Below are positions 47,801 through 61,900 of a stretch of DNA of 64,000 nt, one piece after another. The position numbers and the translations under genes were made by a program. Source of the stretch: Glandiceps talaboti (lineage: Eukaryota > Hemichordata > Enteropneusta > Spengelidae); the NCBI RefSeq assembly GCF_964340395.1, contig NC_135554.1, forward strand, positions 2,130,501 to 2,194,500, given 5' to 3'. The notes under the pieces are model-generated. The model saw nothing but the letters and a program-made list of their open reading frames with translations, was not told where the DNA came from and made no database searches. Each line of letters opens with the position of its first letter. Position 1 is the first letter of the stretch.

Positions 47801-49915
47801 CCACCACCACCACCACATTGCCAAGATTTATAATCCTAGGCAAGAGCACTTCACTGCATACTAGAACAGAAGACATCGCAACAATAGATTTACATGAAAG
47901 TATTTAAGAGCCAAGAGAAGTATAACCATTCATAACAGCAAATTGAAGTTACATGACATGAACAAAGGAATACATTTAATTTGTGTTTAAATGCAGTGCT
48001 GCAAAATATGGAGAACTTGCTGATGAATGCGGAGAGGTGTACTTTGACTATGGTAGGGCTCTACTTGAACTTGGCAGAATGGAGACAGGAGTTCTTGGAA
48101 ATGCCTTGGAAGGAGTTCCGGAAGAGGATGAGGATGATGTGGAGGAAGAAGAGGGTAATGTGGAAAAGCCAGAAAAAGTACCAGGTATGGCATAGCATTG
48201 AATGACATATTAGTTTATATGTACCTTTTTGATCCGGTTACTTGGTACAAGAATCTGTTGGTTCATTTACCTATCACAGCTAGGGTTTGATCCGGTTACT
48301 TGGTAAGGAGTCATTTAGCTCAGTGGATATACATAATGTATGTATGCTAATGTCAATTATACCAATAAATTCACTAAATGTGTTATGTTTCAAACATGCC
48401 TTGCTTGGAGTTAAGATGGAGATATCAATGGCAGCTACATGTATTGGCATGATTTAACATGGAGATATCAATGGCAGCTACATGTATTGGCATGATTTAA
48501 CATGGAAAGTAAATTTGTATTTTATTGGATAGACATGTCAATTAAAGTTTGGGTAAATGTTGAATATGAGGAAATCCTTGCATCATTACATCTACTGGCA
48601 CTCTGATTAACAGTGTATGTCATTAATTACACCTTTCTACCTTGTATGAACATTTGTCGTTAATGAGGAATGGTGATATGGGATCCTGTTAATTTGAATT
48701 GTGATGGTGTAAGGGCTTGTCTCAGATTGTTACATAAACTTGGAAAGTAAACTTGGTATAGTTATTAACATGCCAACAGTGTAGTAAAAACTATGGAATT
48801 AATATAGTTATTAGCATGCCAACAGTGTAGTACAAACTATGGAATTAATATAGTTATTAGCATGCCATCAGTGTAGTACACACTATGGAATTAATATAGT
48901 TATTAGCATGCCATCAGTGTAGTACACACTATGGAATTAATATAGTTATTAGCATGCCAACAGTGTAGTACAAACTATGGAATTAATATAGTTATTAGCA
49001 TGCCATCAGTGTAGTACAAACTATGGAATTAATATAGTTATTAGCATGCCAACAGTGTAGTACAAACTGTGGAATTAATATAGTTATTAGCATGCCATCA
49101 GTGTAGTACAAACTATGGAATTAATATAGTTATTAGCATGCCATCAGTGTAGTACACACTATGGAATTAATATAGTTATTAGCATGCCAACACTGTGTAG
49201 TACAAACTATGGAATTAATATAGTTATTAGCATGCCATCAGTGTAGTACAAACTATGGAATTATTATAGTTATTAGCATGCCAACAGTGTAGTACAACTA
49301 TTAGATGTTAATATTTGAAAAAGATGTCTGATGCCTAGCACTTCTGTTAATCAGGAGACGAAAGAGAAAAGATAAGTGATGATGTGATTGATGCAATGAT
49401 AGAGAAAGAAAAAAAGAAAGAACCTGACACTCCAGAAGATAAAGAACAAATTGGTGGCAAGAACGAAGAAACAACCCAAAGTGATGGGACTAAAGAAGTG
49501 GAAAAGTCAGATGCAAAAGTTGATGAAAAAGATGACAAAGTTGACAAAAAAGATGAAAAAGTAGATGACAAGAAAGATGAGGAAAAGGTCATTGAATCAG
49601 AAAAGTCAGATGAAAAAGATAATGAACCCGATGTTGAGGTTGAAAAGAAAGGTGATCTTTAAATCTGTGCTTCTGTAGCTTCATGGTAATGCATGTGTCC
49701 ATTTCAGAATAGTTTGGTGATCATTAATTTGTAACTTCATGGTAATGCATGAAAATGTTATGTTCTCTTGACTTTAATATAATGCATACTTACTAGATAT
49801 GCAAGACTAATAACTTGTAAAGATAAACTTTCTCTGCTACCAATGTGAGTTTCATGGTCATATTGGTTGTCTCTTGACAAGTCTGCATTATCCATTTCAT
49901 ATTGGCATTTGTAAA

Positions 49916-49963
<48 letters not shown>

Positions 49964-52900
49964 ATCATGAAGTGAAATATTTGACACTGACTACATTTTA
50001 CAAAAGCAAAGACCACATGAAAGTTTTGCATCAGAATGTTGGAAATGCAAGACATTTGGTGACATGGGCATACGTGTACATGCACATGCTGTATTTACAA
50101 TCAATCAATCAAAAGAATTTGTATATCGCCAAAATCCAATACGACACAATGTTGTATGGTGCTGCACAGGAACAACTAGTCAGTGGGGTTGAATGATGGG
50201 CATAGTATCAGGAAAGTAGCTAGGGACTAAGTCAGTGGGGTTCAATGTTAGATGTACTAAGACATAGATTAAATTAAAAAGCTCAATCATGATTGCTATC
50301 AAAATGGTCACTGCTCATTTGCAAGAGCAAATTGGCAAATCATGATCAATATGAAGTTTGTTATTACATGAACTAATCAAACATTTGGTGCTGCTGACAA
50401 TAACTACTTGATAACACATAGTTCTCAGTCAAAGACCTCTAACACTGACCACATACGCCAGTCTCCTTAACAGACCTCGTAAGATTGACCACACATGCCA
50501 GTCTCCTTACAGCTAAGACCTCAAAGACTGACCACAGACACTCGTCTCCTCAAAGACCTCTAAGACCTAAGACTGACCTCACACACCAGTGTCCTCAAAG
50601 ACCTCAAAGACCGACCACAGACACCCGTTTCCTTAAAGACCTCAAAGACTGACCATAGACATCAGTCTCCTTAAAGACCTCAAAGACTGACCTCACACAC
50701 CAGTCTCCTTAAAGACCTCTAAGACTGACCATAGACACCCGAATTTCAACATGGCGGAAGTAATTAACGGCTCTCATAACATGGTCTACGATATAAATTA
50801 TGTCACTATCTTTGGATATTTCAACAGAATGTGACTCGAAATACATCGTTGAATACAAGTATTTAGGTATGGGAACACGTTGTACTTGTGTGTAAGCATC
50901 AAATTCCCGCTAAGGCCATGTGAGCTGCCGACGGCAGTTTATGGTTGAATTTTTGAATGTCGTTCAAATTTACGCAATCTTGTGACCGTGGCGACACCCA
51001 TGCTAATGTTCTAGGGGTAATTTTTGGCTATATCATGGATTATTTTGGTTTTATTTCTTTTTGTTACGGCTCAATAATGACTTGTATTTGTATTAGCTCA
51101 CTGTGTAGAGGTCAGTGGAGGAAACTTACGCTTGATATTGGCGATTTACCGATCAGATTTTTTAATGTGCGTTTTTCAATGTAAAATTCAAATTTCAACA
51201 TCGGTGAAGCAAAATCTGTCTCCCGTAACATCGTTTGCAATGTAAATAAAGGTGCTGTTCGTAGAAATTTCCACTCAATTTTTACTATGAATACGATGTT
51301 TTATACAAGGAGATGGCTGAGTGAACTCGATGCAGTATATGGAAGGATCAGATTATCGCAACGTAACTTCAAAGTCCCGACTGCATATTTGCTTTTGTGG
51401 GTAAGCATGTCGGCAAAAGCGCCACTTTGGCGTCCCGATTCAGACTCGCAGACTACCAACTTGTGGGCATTTTTAGTCCCCGCGGACGAAGTCCGGAACG
51501 GGGACTTATGGATTGGGTTCCGTCTGTCCGTCCGTCCGTCCGTCCGTCCGTCCGTCCACAGCCGTTTCTTGGAGATGGCAGGACCGATTTTTTTCAAACT
51601 TGGCACAGGGGCAACATGCTATGGCATACATATGCACGTCAATTTGTTTTATGATACGATCCAATATGGCCGCCTAGCAACCATTTTGTTTGCGAATTTT
51701 CCCTGTCTAAAGCCATAACTCAGACATGCTTTAACAGATCTCATTCAAAGTAGGTATTAGGACAGTGTTCTATGACATACATGTGCATATTCATTGTTGT
51801 CATGATACGATCCAATATGGCCGCCTAGCAGCCATTTTGTTTGTGAATTTTCATGTCCAAAGCCATAACTCAGACATGCTTGAACAGATCTCATTCAAAG
51901 TTGGTATTAGGACAGTGTTCTATGACATACATGTGCATATTCATTGTTGTTGTAATACGATCCAATATGGCCGCCTGGCAGCCATTTTGTTTGCGATTTT
52001 TCAATGTCCAAAGCCATAACTCAGACATGCTTGAACAGATCACATTCAAAGTTGGTATTAGGACAGTGTTCTATGACATACATGTGCATATCCATTTTCA
52101 TCGTGATATGATCCCCCATACCCGACCAATCCTTTATTGTTGTAGGCATGTTCCATGTCCAACAAGCAGACACAACATATCTAAGTCTGTTTGATTTAGG
52201 TTCACAAGTGTTGTTGCGTGATCAGAGTAGTGATAATTCCTTAAAACCCAATCATAGCGGGGACTATGTCATTCTCAATGACTTGTTTTATTGATATTTT
52301 GTTACTTTAATCCATATTTTGGTTGTCTGTGTGATATTTGAATGTATGTTTTTGCAACTATGATGTAGAAAATTTATTTTCCATTCAAATGATACCTTAT
52401 TTTTCAAAAATAAGCAACTCTAAGTATTTTTATATCAGTTTGATTACATAACACTCACTCTCACATTATGTCAGTGGAGGGGGCTGGTGGAGAACAAACA
52501 ATCCCATGAGGCAAGTGGTGGTGAAAGGGTTAAAGACCTCAAAGACTGACCATAGACACTCGTCTCCTTAAAGAATTATAAGACTGACCACAGATACCAG
52601 TCTCATTAAAAGCAAAACCACAAAGTTGTCACGCCGTTATTGTTTGTAAGGCTGAAGTGACACCCTAAAATTTTAAAGTATAAATGACTTCAGTGTTTTT
52701 TTTAAGGCCAGTAAATGTTACCAGGGTTCCCTGATCAATTTATGGGAGTTCCCCATGGGTGTGGCCGTGATCAAGGTGAAACGACGGAAACATATAAAAT
52801 GCTTTGAAAATGGTGTTTTTACTAACACTAATAGAGAAGGCAAGTTAGCTTCATAAAATATCTTCAGTGTGATGGTATTTTCTTTTGAAAAACAATATGT

Positions 52901-55900
52901 AGTCAGATTGTATGTTTTGCTTTCCAGCATAGTAGTGAGAGTCGTGATTGTTTTTATTTTGATACTTACATGTACCCGACAGAAAACTAATATTGCCATT
53001 GTAGTGTCTACCTAGAAAATTGCTGCATCATACCAAACACAGCTGCACAAGTTCATATGGACACAGTAAAACACATTCAACATGTCATGCTCCCACGTCA
53101 AAAAATTCACACTGTAAGACATGTCTAGCCATGTAGTTCTCGTCAGCATGTTCAGGTTTTTTTTTACAACAACAAAAATAGTCTGAGACAATATGGAACC
53201 TCGGTAGGGCTTCAGTGAGCACGAGACTTTTTTTTTAAAAGTAAGATGAAACTGCTTTGTGTCACTGTGTGGATTTTAATAGACCCAATCCAAAGTAAAT
53301 GACATAAAGTGAGCATATAATTTTCAAGAGAGATAGTAATCCAACAAACTTTCTGCTACAATGACTCACAGGGACGACTTTGCCAAGATTTTGAAAGGTC
53401 ATAGATTGTACTTTGACAACATGTGCTACGTCTGAACTATTACACTAAAGGGGAGGGATATAGAGGGGAGGGATATAGAGGGGAACTTAGTGTTCTACAC
53501 TAACATAACCATGGAAAGTCTGACTTCCGTATCATTTCTTAAAAGAAGCAAATCATAGACATAATGACTTTGAAAACCATAGATCTTGGAGTACATGTAC
53601 ACATAAAAATGGACCTTTCCAAGACTTGGTCACAGCCCATCCATCCATGAACAGTGGACTTGCCCACATTGAGACCCCATGTTAATATTACATTGTGTCA
53701 TGTGTTATCTTCTAGTGAAGCCCTTTCTCATCTGATCTTTGCGAGTTCAATGGGTACAAAAAATATTAGATCATTTTCCTTTTGATTAGATTTCAATAAT
53801 TGGGAATTAGAACATACTATTTTGTTTATTTCAGAGACATGTTAATTAGCATCACCCAAGTAGTGTCAGTGAACAACACAAGACAGTATGTGTTTACACG
53901 TAAACAGTCCATTGATCTGAGTTGGCTTCAAGTTCACCTGAGAGTTCAGGTGTTGAAATCACAAGTCATCTATTACATTTGATGATTTAACTTAAAGTCG
54001 CACCTTTTGAGAAAATGAAATTTGCATAAATGACCTAGATAAAACTCAGTTGTACTAGATGTGACCCTGCGACTCGCTCCTCCCCCTCCGCAAAATCTTG
54101 TACCATAGTACCCCATCAATTTACCTATGTTCCCTGGCCTTAAAAGAAACGCTGGAATTTCTTGTATGTCACCTGACACCAATATTGCATTCTGATTGGC
54201 TGAGAGCCCTGCAGATATGCAGGTTCACCAACAGCTGTATTTTTTGTTTGTTGTATTACATAGCCATTGCAATTCCCCTTGTAAACAAACCTCATAGACA
54301 ACCAGAAATCCAGCCATACCACAGCAATGTATACATTGCAACACCTTGTTGAACTGTATGTTTCATGTGACAAGGAAGTCAAAAATTCAAACCACATAAT
54401 GACAACACACGGCCATCAGGATATTGTATACATTACAACACCTTGTTGAATCGTACATTTCATGTCACAAGGAAGTCAAAAATTCAACCACATAATGACA
54501 ACACACGGCCATCAGGATATTGTATACATTACAACACCTTGTTGAACCGTATATTTCATGTCACAAGGAAGTCAAAAATTCAACCACAGAATGACAAACA
54601 CACGGCCATCAGGATATTGTATACATTACAACACCTTGTTGAACCGTACATTTCATGTCACAAGGAAGTCAAAAATTCAACCACATAATGACAACACACG
54701 GCCATCAGGATATTGTATACATTAAATTTGGTAAAGATATCAAAATTGAATACTCAGTTTCCTTGGCTTCAAATAGGGTTTTTAGTTAGGAATGTGATGG
54801 GGAGAAAAGATGACAAATATTTGGGAATAAGCCTTTCTTGACCAGGGATTTACGCTAGAATTAACATATGTACATTCAGAACTGAAAAATATTTTATTCA
54901 AAGTGAAAATTATGAAGTATTGTTTTGATCTGTAGATGTGGGATACAAGTAATATGACCACTAATCCTGTAAATATCAAAAATGCTAAGGATAAATGTAA
55001 AAATGTTTATCTTGTAACTAGTTCGTGGCGATTTTGTTTGTAGATGACTGTGAGAAACCAGGAACTAGTTGTGATGAAAAGGAGGCAGACACAACAACTG
55101 AAGCTGCAGCAGATAACATAAAAGAAAAAGATGAAGAAACAGTTGAGGAGGAGGAGGAGGAAGGAATGGAAGAAGGAGATGGTGCAACAACAACTGAAGG
55201 AATGGAAGAAGGGGATGGTGCAACAACAACTGAAGGGGAAGCAGAAAGCAAAGAGGTAACTGCTGATATGTAATAGATGTTCTCAATAAAGTCTTGGAAC
55301 CTATGCAGAGTTGCTTGTGAATCTCCATTAAATGACAAACTCTGGTAGATGTTACATTTGAACCTTCTTACCACCCTTTAACCTACACTGGCTGCAATGT
55401 GGTATTTTTGTGTCATCCAATAACCAAAACTGTATTGGCTAACAATTGCTCAATTACATGTATTTATAAAAAGACCTTGTATTTAGTTTGTGATTGATTT
55501 TATCTGCAGTTAGTGTGTTGACAGGTTTCAACTCAAGTAAAAGTTTAGTTTGGAATTTGTATCCATGTTAGTTTGCCTTTGCTCAATAGGTTGTGTTCAT
55601 TAGTCCCCAGTGGGCGCCAATGTTAGTTTGCTCAATAGGTTGTGCTCATTAGTCCCCAGTGGGCGCCATCTGTCAGTGCACCTTCATATCTCTGGCATGC
55701 AACTAAACCTGGCACAAAGGTAACATATACTATGTGAGACATATGCACGTCACTTTGTTTTGTGACTGAATCAAATATGCCAGAATGGCAGCCATATTTG
55801 TTGTTAAATTTCACAATATGCATCATAACTTTGGATGTATAATATTTAGGGACTCCATTCAAGTGTCTACACCCATATTATTAAATGCGAGTATTCTTTT

Positions 55901-58900
55901 AAGGTTTTACCTTTGACCATGGAAGTCTTCAAGGTCAAATAGTTGCGTATGTATACAGAGCAGATGTTTTGAGAAAGGAATTCTGCTAATTTGTTTTCTG
56001 TACACTTCCGTGAGAATATGGCTGCCTGGCAGCCATTTTGTTTGCGAGTTTTCCATGTCCAAAGCCATATTCATTGTTGTCGTGATATGATCCAATATGG
56101 CTGCCTGGCAGCCATTTTGTTTGCAAATTTTCCCTGTCCAAAGCCACAACTCAGACATGCTTGAACAGATCTCATTCAAAGTTGGTATTAGCACAGTGTT
56201 CTATGACATACATGTGCATATCCATTTTCGTCATGATACAATCCGATATGCCTGGCAGCCATTTTGTTGGCGCAGTTTTCATGTCCAAAGCCATGCTTGA
56301 ACAGTTTAGTCATATCAAAAACAAACAATTGTGGCCAAACAACATTACCAGGTGTGAAAATGACAACATAAACTGCCAGTTCCTTAAAACCCAATCATAG
56401 CGGGGACTATGTCATTTTCAATGACCTATTCATGTCTTGTGAATAATTCTGTTTTGTTTTGGTTAATGGAGGCACTGACTTTGAAGGTGTGTACTCTAAA
56501 CAAGTTCATTACATTGTGTACAGCTACACACACAAGTTTATCTAGATAGATAATTCAACTAATAATATTGTTTTGCTGTGTTCTTGTAGGAAAGTGAGGA
56601 TGTTTCAAATTTCCAGCTGGCATGGGAAATGTTAGAATTGGCAAAAGTCATCTTTAGCAGGTAAGATTAAAAGAGACTAGTATAAGTCAGTGTTAGCTGT
56701 GCTGCATTGTGACACATTCCAGCAAGGCAATGTATCTACTAAGTTTTGTTCTTTAGGCTGTGAGTAACTCATTTTGTGCTATCATTTTACCTCCATACCA
56801 CTCAAAAAATAAACAAAACAAAATAAAAAATAATATGTTCTCAATATTTGAGGTGTCATGTAATTTGTGCAAATCAAATGTCAGTTCTAGACTTTATTAT
56901 CAAATTTCATCCTGACACTAGGGATCATTCTATTCTAGACAGAAAGATGCAGTCATTTAGAGTACTTATTATATAATACAAGCTGTAGCATGATTTTGAT
57001 CTTTCACTCTTAACCCTTTCACCACCAGTACCCGGTATACCGGGACGCGCTAGGGCGCCCACCAGTACCCGGTATACCAATACGCCAAAGTTCATTCACC
57101 TATCTTGCCGTAAAACCGTTCAAAGGCAGCAATTGCTGCAAAATTTGCTGCCATAACTAGTTCCACACATGCGTATTAGCATTGTTTATATAGCCTGCCA
57201 TTTTGAATGTATGATAGTGAACGGTATCGAGAGCTACGATCCAAATGACGAACGATCGTAATTTTACGTGCGTTTTTCGCCCACAAGATCGAATTTAAAC
57301 ATGGCGGATATACGGCTCTCATAACATGGTCTACGATATAAATTATGTCACTATCTTTGGATATTTCGACAGAATTTGACTCGAAATACATCATTGAATA
57401 CAAGTATTTAGCTGTGGGCACACGTTGTACTTGTGTGTAAGCATCACATTCCCGCTAAGGCCGTGTGAGCTGCCGGCAGCAGTTTACGGTTGAATTTTTG
57501 AATGTCGGCAAATTACGCAATCTTGTGACAGGTACCGACTCCCATACTAACGTCTTGGTTGTAATTTTTGGCTATAAAATGGATTATTTTAGTTTTATTT
57601 CTTTTGTTACATCTCAATAATGACTTGTATTTGTACTAGCTCAGCGTGTGAAGGTCAGTGGAGGGAAATTTACGCACGATACGGGCGATTTTACGAATCA
57701 GATTTTTTATGTGCGTTTTTCAACGTAAAATTCCGAAGCAAAATCTGTCTCCCCTAACGTAACTTACAATGTAAATAACGGTGCTGTTCGTAGAAATTTC
57801 CCCTCAATTTTGACTATGAATACGATGTTTTATACAAGGAGATGACTGAGTGAACTCAATGCAGGAAATGGAAGGATCAGATTATCGCAACGTAACTTCA
57901 AAGTCCCGACTGCATATTTGGTTTTGTGGGTACAGCATGTTGGCAAAAAGCGCCACTTTGGCGTCCCGATTCGGACTCGTATACTACCAACTTGTGGGCA
58001 TTTTTTACTGATTTTGAGGATAGATTTGGTGATAATTTTTTGTTGTTCTGTCAAATAATGATATATAATTACACAAACTAATTTTTCTGAAGGTATTGGT
58101 GCAACGACTTCAGGTATTTTTGTCCCTTTCATTGTCAGGGTGGGACCGACTAATTGCGTCGTAATCAGATTAGAGAGCCGTTATTTTTTTCCGTTCAAAT
58201 TTAATACGACTGAAAATAACATTTTCTGCCAAATTTTCGCCGATTTTGACCATTTAACCAGTATACAGAATTTTGTAGAAACATAAATGTTGGTATTTTG
58301 AATTTTATTTGTAATATAAATGTTTTGTTTATTTGTGACATGTCAATAAATAAACAACACAGGTTTTTTTTACCAATATTTTCTTATTTTAACCCAAATT
58401 TCAGTTGTGAATGTGATATTTGAATGTGTTTATTTGTAAGTATGATATAGACAATTTATTTTCCAGTAAAATGATACCTAATTTTCAAAGATTGGGCAAT
58501 TCTAAGTATTTTTTACATCAATTTGATTGCATACCACTCACCCTCACTTTATGTTAGTGAGGGGGCTGGTGGAGCACAAACAATCCCATGAGGCCAATGG
58601 TGGTGAAAGAGTTAAGAGTCTACGGATTATAGATTGTTAATGTGGCAAATAATATAGTCTAGGGATTATTGATTGTTAGTATGGCAAATAATATAGAGTC
58701 TAGGGATTCTGGATTGTTAGTGTGGCAAATAATATAGAGTCTAGGGATTCTGGATTGTTAGTGTGGCAAATAATATAGAGTCTAGGGATTCTGGATTGTT
58801 AGTGTGGCAAATAATATAGAGTCTAGGGATTATAGATTGTTAGTGTGGCAAATAATATAGAGTCTAGGGATTCTGAATTGTTAGTGTGGCAAATAATATA

Positions 58901-61900
58901 GAGTCTAGGGATTATAGATTGTTAGTGTGGGAAATAATATAGAGTCTACGGATTCTGAATTGTTAGTATGGCATATAATATAGAGTCTAGGGATTATAGA
59001 TTGTTAGTGTGGCAAATAATATAGAGTCTAGGGATTCTAGATTGTTAGTGTGGCAAATAATATAGAGTCTACGGATTCTGAATTGTTAGTGTGGCAAATA
59101 ATATAGAGTCTACGGATTACAGATTGTTAGTATGGCAAATAATATAGAGTCTAGGGATTATAGATTGTTAGTGTGGGAAATAATATAGAGTCTACAGATT
59201 CTGAATTGTTAGTATGGCATATAATATAGAGTCTAGGGATTATAGATTGTTAGTGTGGCAAATAATATAGAGTCTAGGGATTCTAGATTGTTAGTGTGGC
59301 AAATAATATAGAGTCTACGGATTCTGAATTGTTAGTGTGGCAAATAATATAGAGTCTACGGATTACAGATTGTTAGTATGGCAAATAATATAGAGTCTAG
59401 GGATTCTGAATTGTTAGTATGGCAAATAATATAGAGTCTAGGGATTATAGATTGTTAGTGTGGCAAATAATATAGAGTCTACGGATTATAGATTGTTAGT
59501 ATGGCAAATAATATAGAGTCTAGGGATTCTGGATTGTTAGTGTGGCAAATAATATAGAGTCTAGGGATTATAGATTGTTAGTGTGGCAAATAATATAGAG
59601 TCTAGGGATTATAGATTGTTAGTATGGCAAATAATATAGAGTCTAGGGATTCTGGATTGTTAGTGTGGCAAATAATATAGAGTTCTAGGGATTCTGGATT
59701 GTTAGTGTGGCAAATAATATAGAGTCTAGGGATTATAGATTGTTAGTATGGCAAATAATATAGAGTCTACGGATTCTGGATTGTTAGTATGGCAAATAAT
59801 ATAGAGTCTAGGGATTCTGGATTGTTAGTGTGGCAAATAATATAGAGTCTAGGGATTATAGATTGTTAGTGTGGCAAATAATATAGAGTCTAGGGATTCT
59901 GGATTGTTAGTGTGGCAAATAATATAGAGTCTAGGGATTATAGATTGTTAGTGTGGCAAATAATACGGATTATAGATTGTTAGTATGGCAAATAATATAG
60001 AGTCTAGGGATTCTGAATTGTTAGTATGGCAAATAATATAGAGTCTACGGATTATAGATTGTTAGTATGGCAAATAATATAGTCTACGGATTCTGGATTG
60101 TTAGTATGGCAAATAATATAGTCTAGGGATTATTGATTGTTAGTGTGGCAAATAATATAGAGTCTAGGGATTATAGATTGTTAGTATGGCAAATAATATA
60201 GAGTCTAGGGATTATAGATTGTTAGTGTGGCAAATAATATAGAGTCTAGGGATTCTGGATTGTTAGTGTGGCAAATAATATAGAGTCTAGGGATTCTGGA
60301 TTGTTAGTGTGGCAAATAATATAGAGTCTAGGGATTATAGATTGTTAGTGTGGCAAATAATACGGATTATAGATTGTTAGTATGGCAAATAATATAGAGT
60401 CTAGGGATTCTGAATTGTTAGTATGGCAAATAATATAGAGTCTACGGATTATAGATTGTTAGTATGGCAAATAATATAGTCTACGGATTCTGGATTGTTA
60501 GTATGGCAAATAATATAGTCTAGGGATTATTGATTGTTAGTGTGGCAAATAATATAGAGTCTAGGGATTATAGATTGTTAGTATGGCAAATAATATAGAG
60601 TCTAGGGATTATAGATTGTTAGTGTGGCAAATAATATAGAGTCTAGGGATTCTGGATTGTTAGTGTGGCAAATAATATAGAGTCTAGGGATTCTGGATTG
60701 TTAGTGTGGCAGTCATTAAAGTTATCCACACAATCCTCGTGTTCCTACAGTTTTTAACTATCCTGACTAAATGTCATTTTAAAATATTATAAAAAATATT
60801 CTGTATTCTGTATTGTGTTTTCATTCATAGTGTATATTTTGATATGATTATTTTTACGTAATTTTATGAAAATAATATAGACCGGAATCAACTCTGTGTT
60901 CAAGCCTACCGCAACTATTCACCACCAAATAGACACGATGTTTTGGAGCTTCATTTCAAATAATATGCTGTTTAAATGTCCCACAAACTCCACAATGTAT
61001 TGCAACGTGTGAAATATCTCACCACAAGAGGGCAGCAGGTGGTATCGAGCTTTGAGAGAAAATTCATGGGTCACATGGTCAATTTGAAGCGCCCTGATTA
61101 TTCAATGCCATGTCCTAACCCTTTGTATTACTAGTTTATGCAAGGAATGCGTTTGAGCCTGAGCTGGCATGCAGTGCGTCAGCTGTCGTGAGTGTGCTAA
61201 GCGTCGATTTTGCACCATGATCATGTTCCATTAATGTTGGTAACAGATAAAGCATTACAGACTAAATCTATCCATATGCTTTCTTTTTCTTTATTATTTT
61301 TGCAGTCTTCCATATTTATATAAACTTTTTCTGCGATTATTAAAAATGTTTCATTGTTTAAAACACCAGAAAGTGCAAGTACATACATATATCATTGATT
61401 TTTAATCATTCCATTTCTGGCCTTATACCCAAAATAACAAATGTGTGTAGACGTGTATAATGAGTTTATTAAAATATACTATAAATAAAGAAGTAAGTAA
61501 ATATGATTCATAGCTAACTTGGGCCTTTATTACCTGCATGTCATCATTATTTTTGGATTTCACCAGAAGTGTTGCTTCATGCCCCCTACTTCAAGCTCAT
61601 GGATTTGAACTACACGAATGACATCGCCTAATCCATAGATTTGAACAAAATGTAAAATTGTCATATTATATTATTTGGGAGGATTTAGAAAATGACTAAC
61701 TTGGCATGCATTGGTATATTTTGTAGTACATTCAACAATGTGTAAACATATTCCACGTGGGTGGACTCACTTCAACATACGTAGCTTCAATTCTTCTGTA
61801 TGTTGTAATTCAATCTGCTTTATTATATCACAGCAACATCAGTATTCTTTCAAGGAATGTAATATTGCTGAAAATGTATATTTCCCTTCATAAGATGACA

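Noticed and set aside
47483-47876. Trp/Gly-rich and Pro/Thr/His-rich frames
   Set aside because: Translations of the CCA-rich VNTR.
55018-55374. Minus-strand Ser/Pro-rich frames
   Set aside because: They are the antisense of NASP exon 5.
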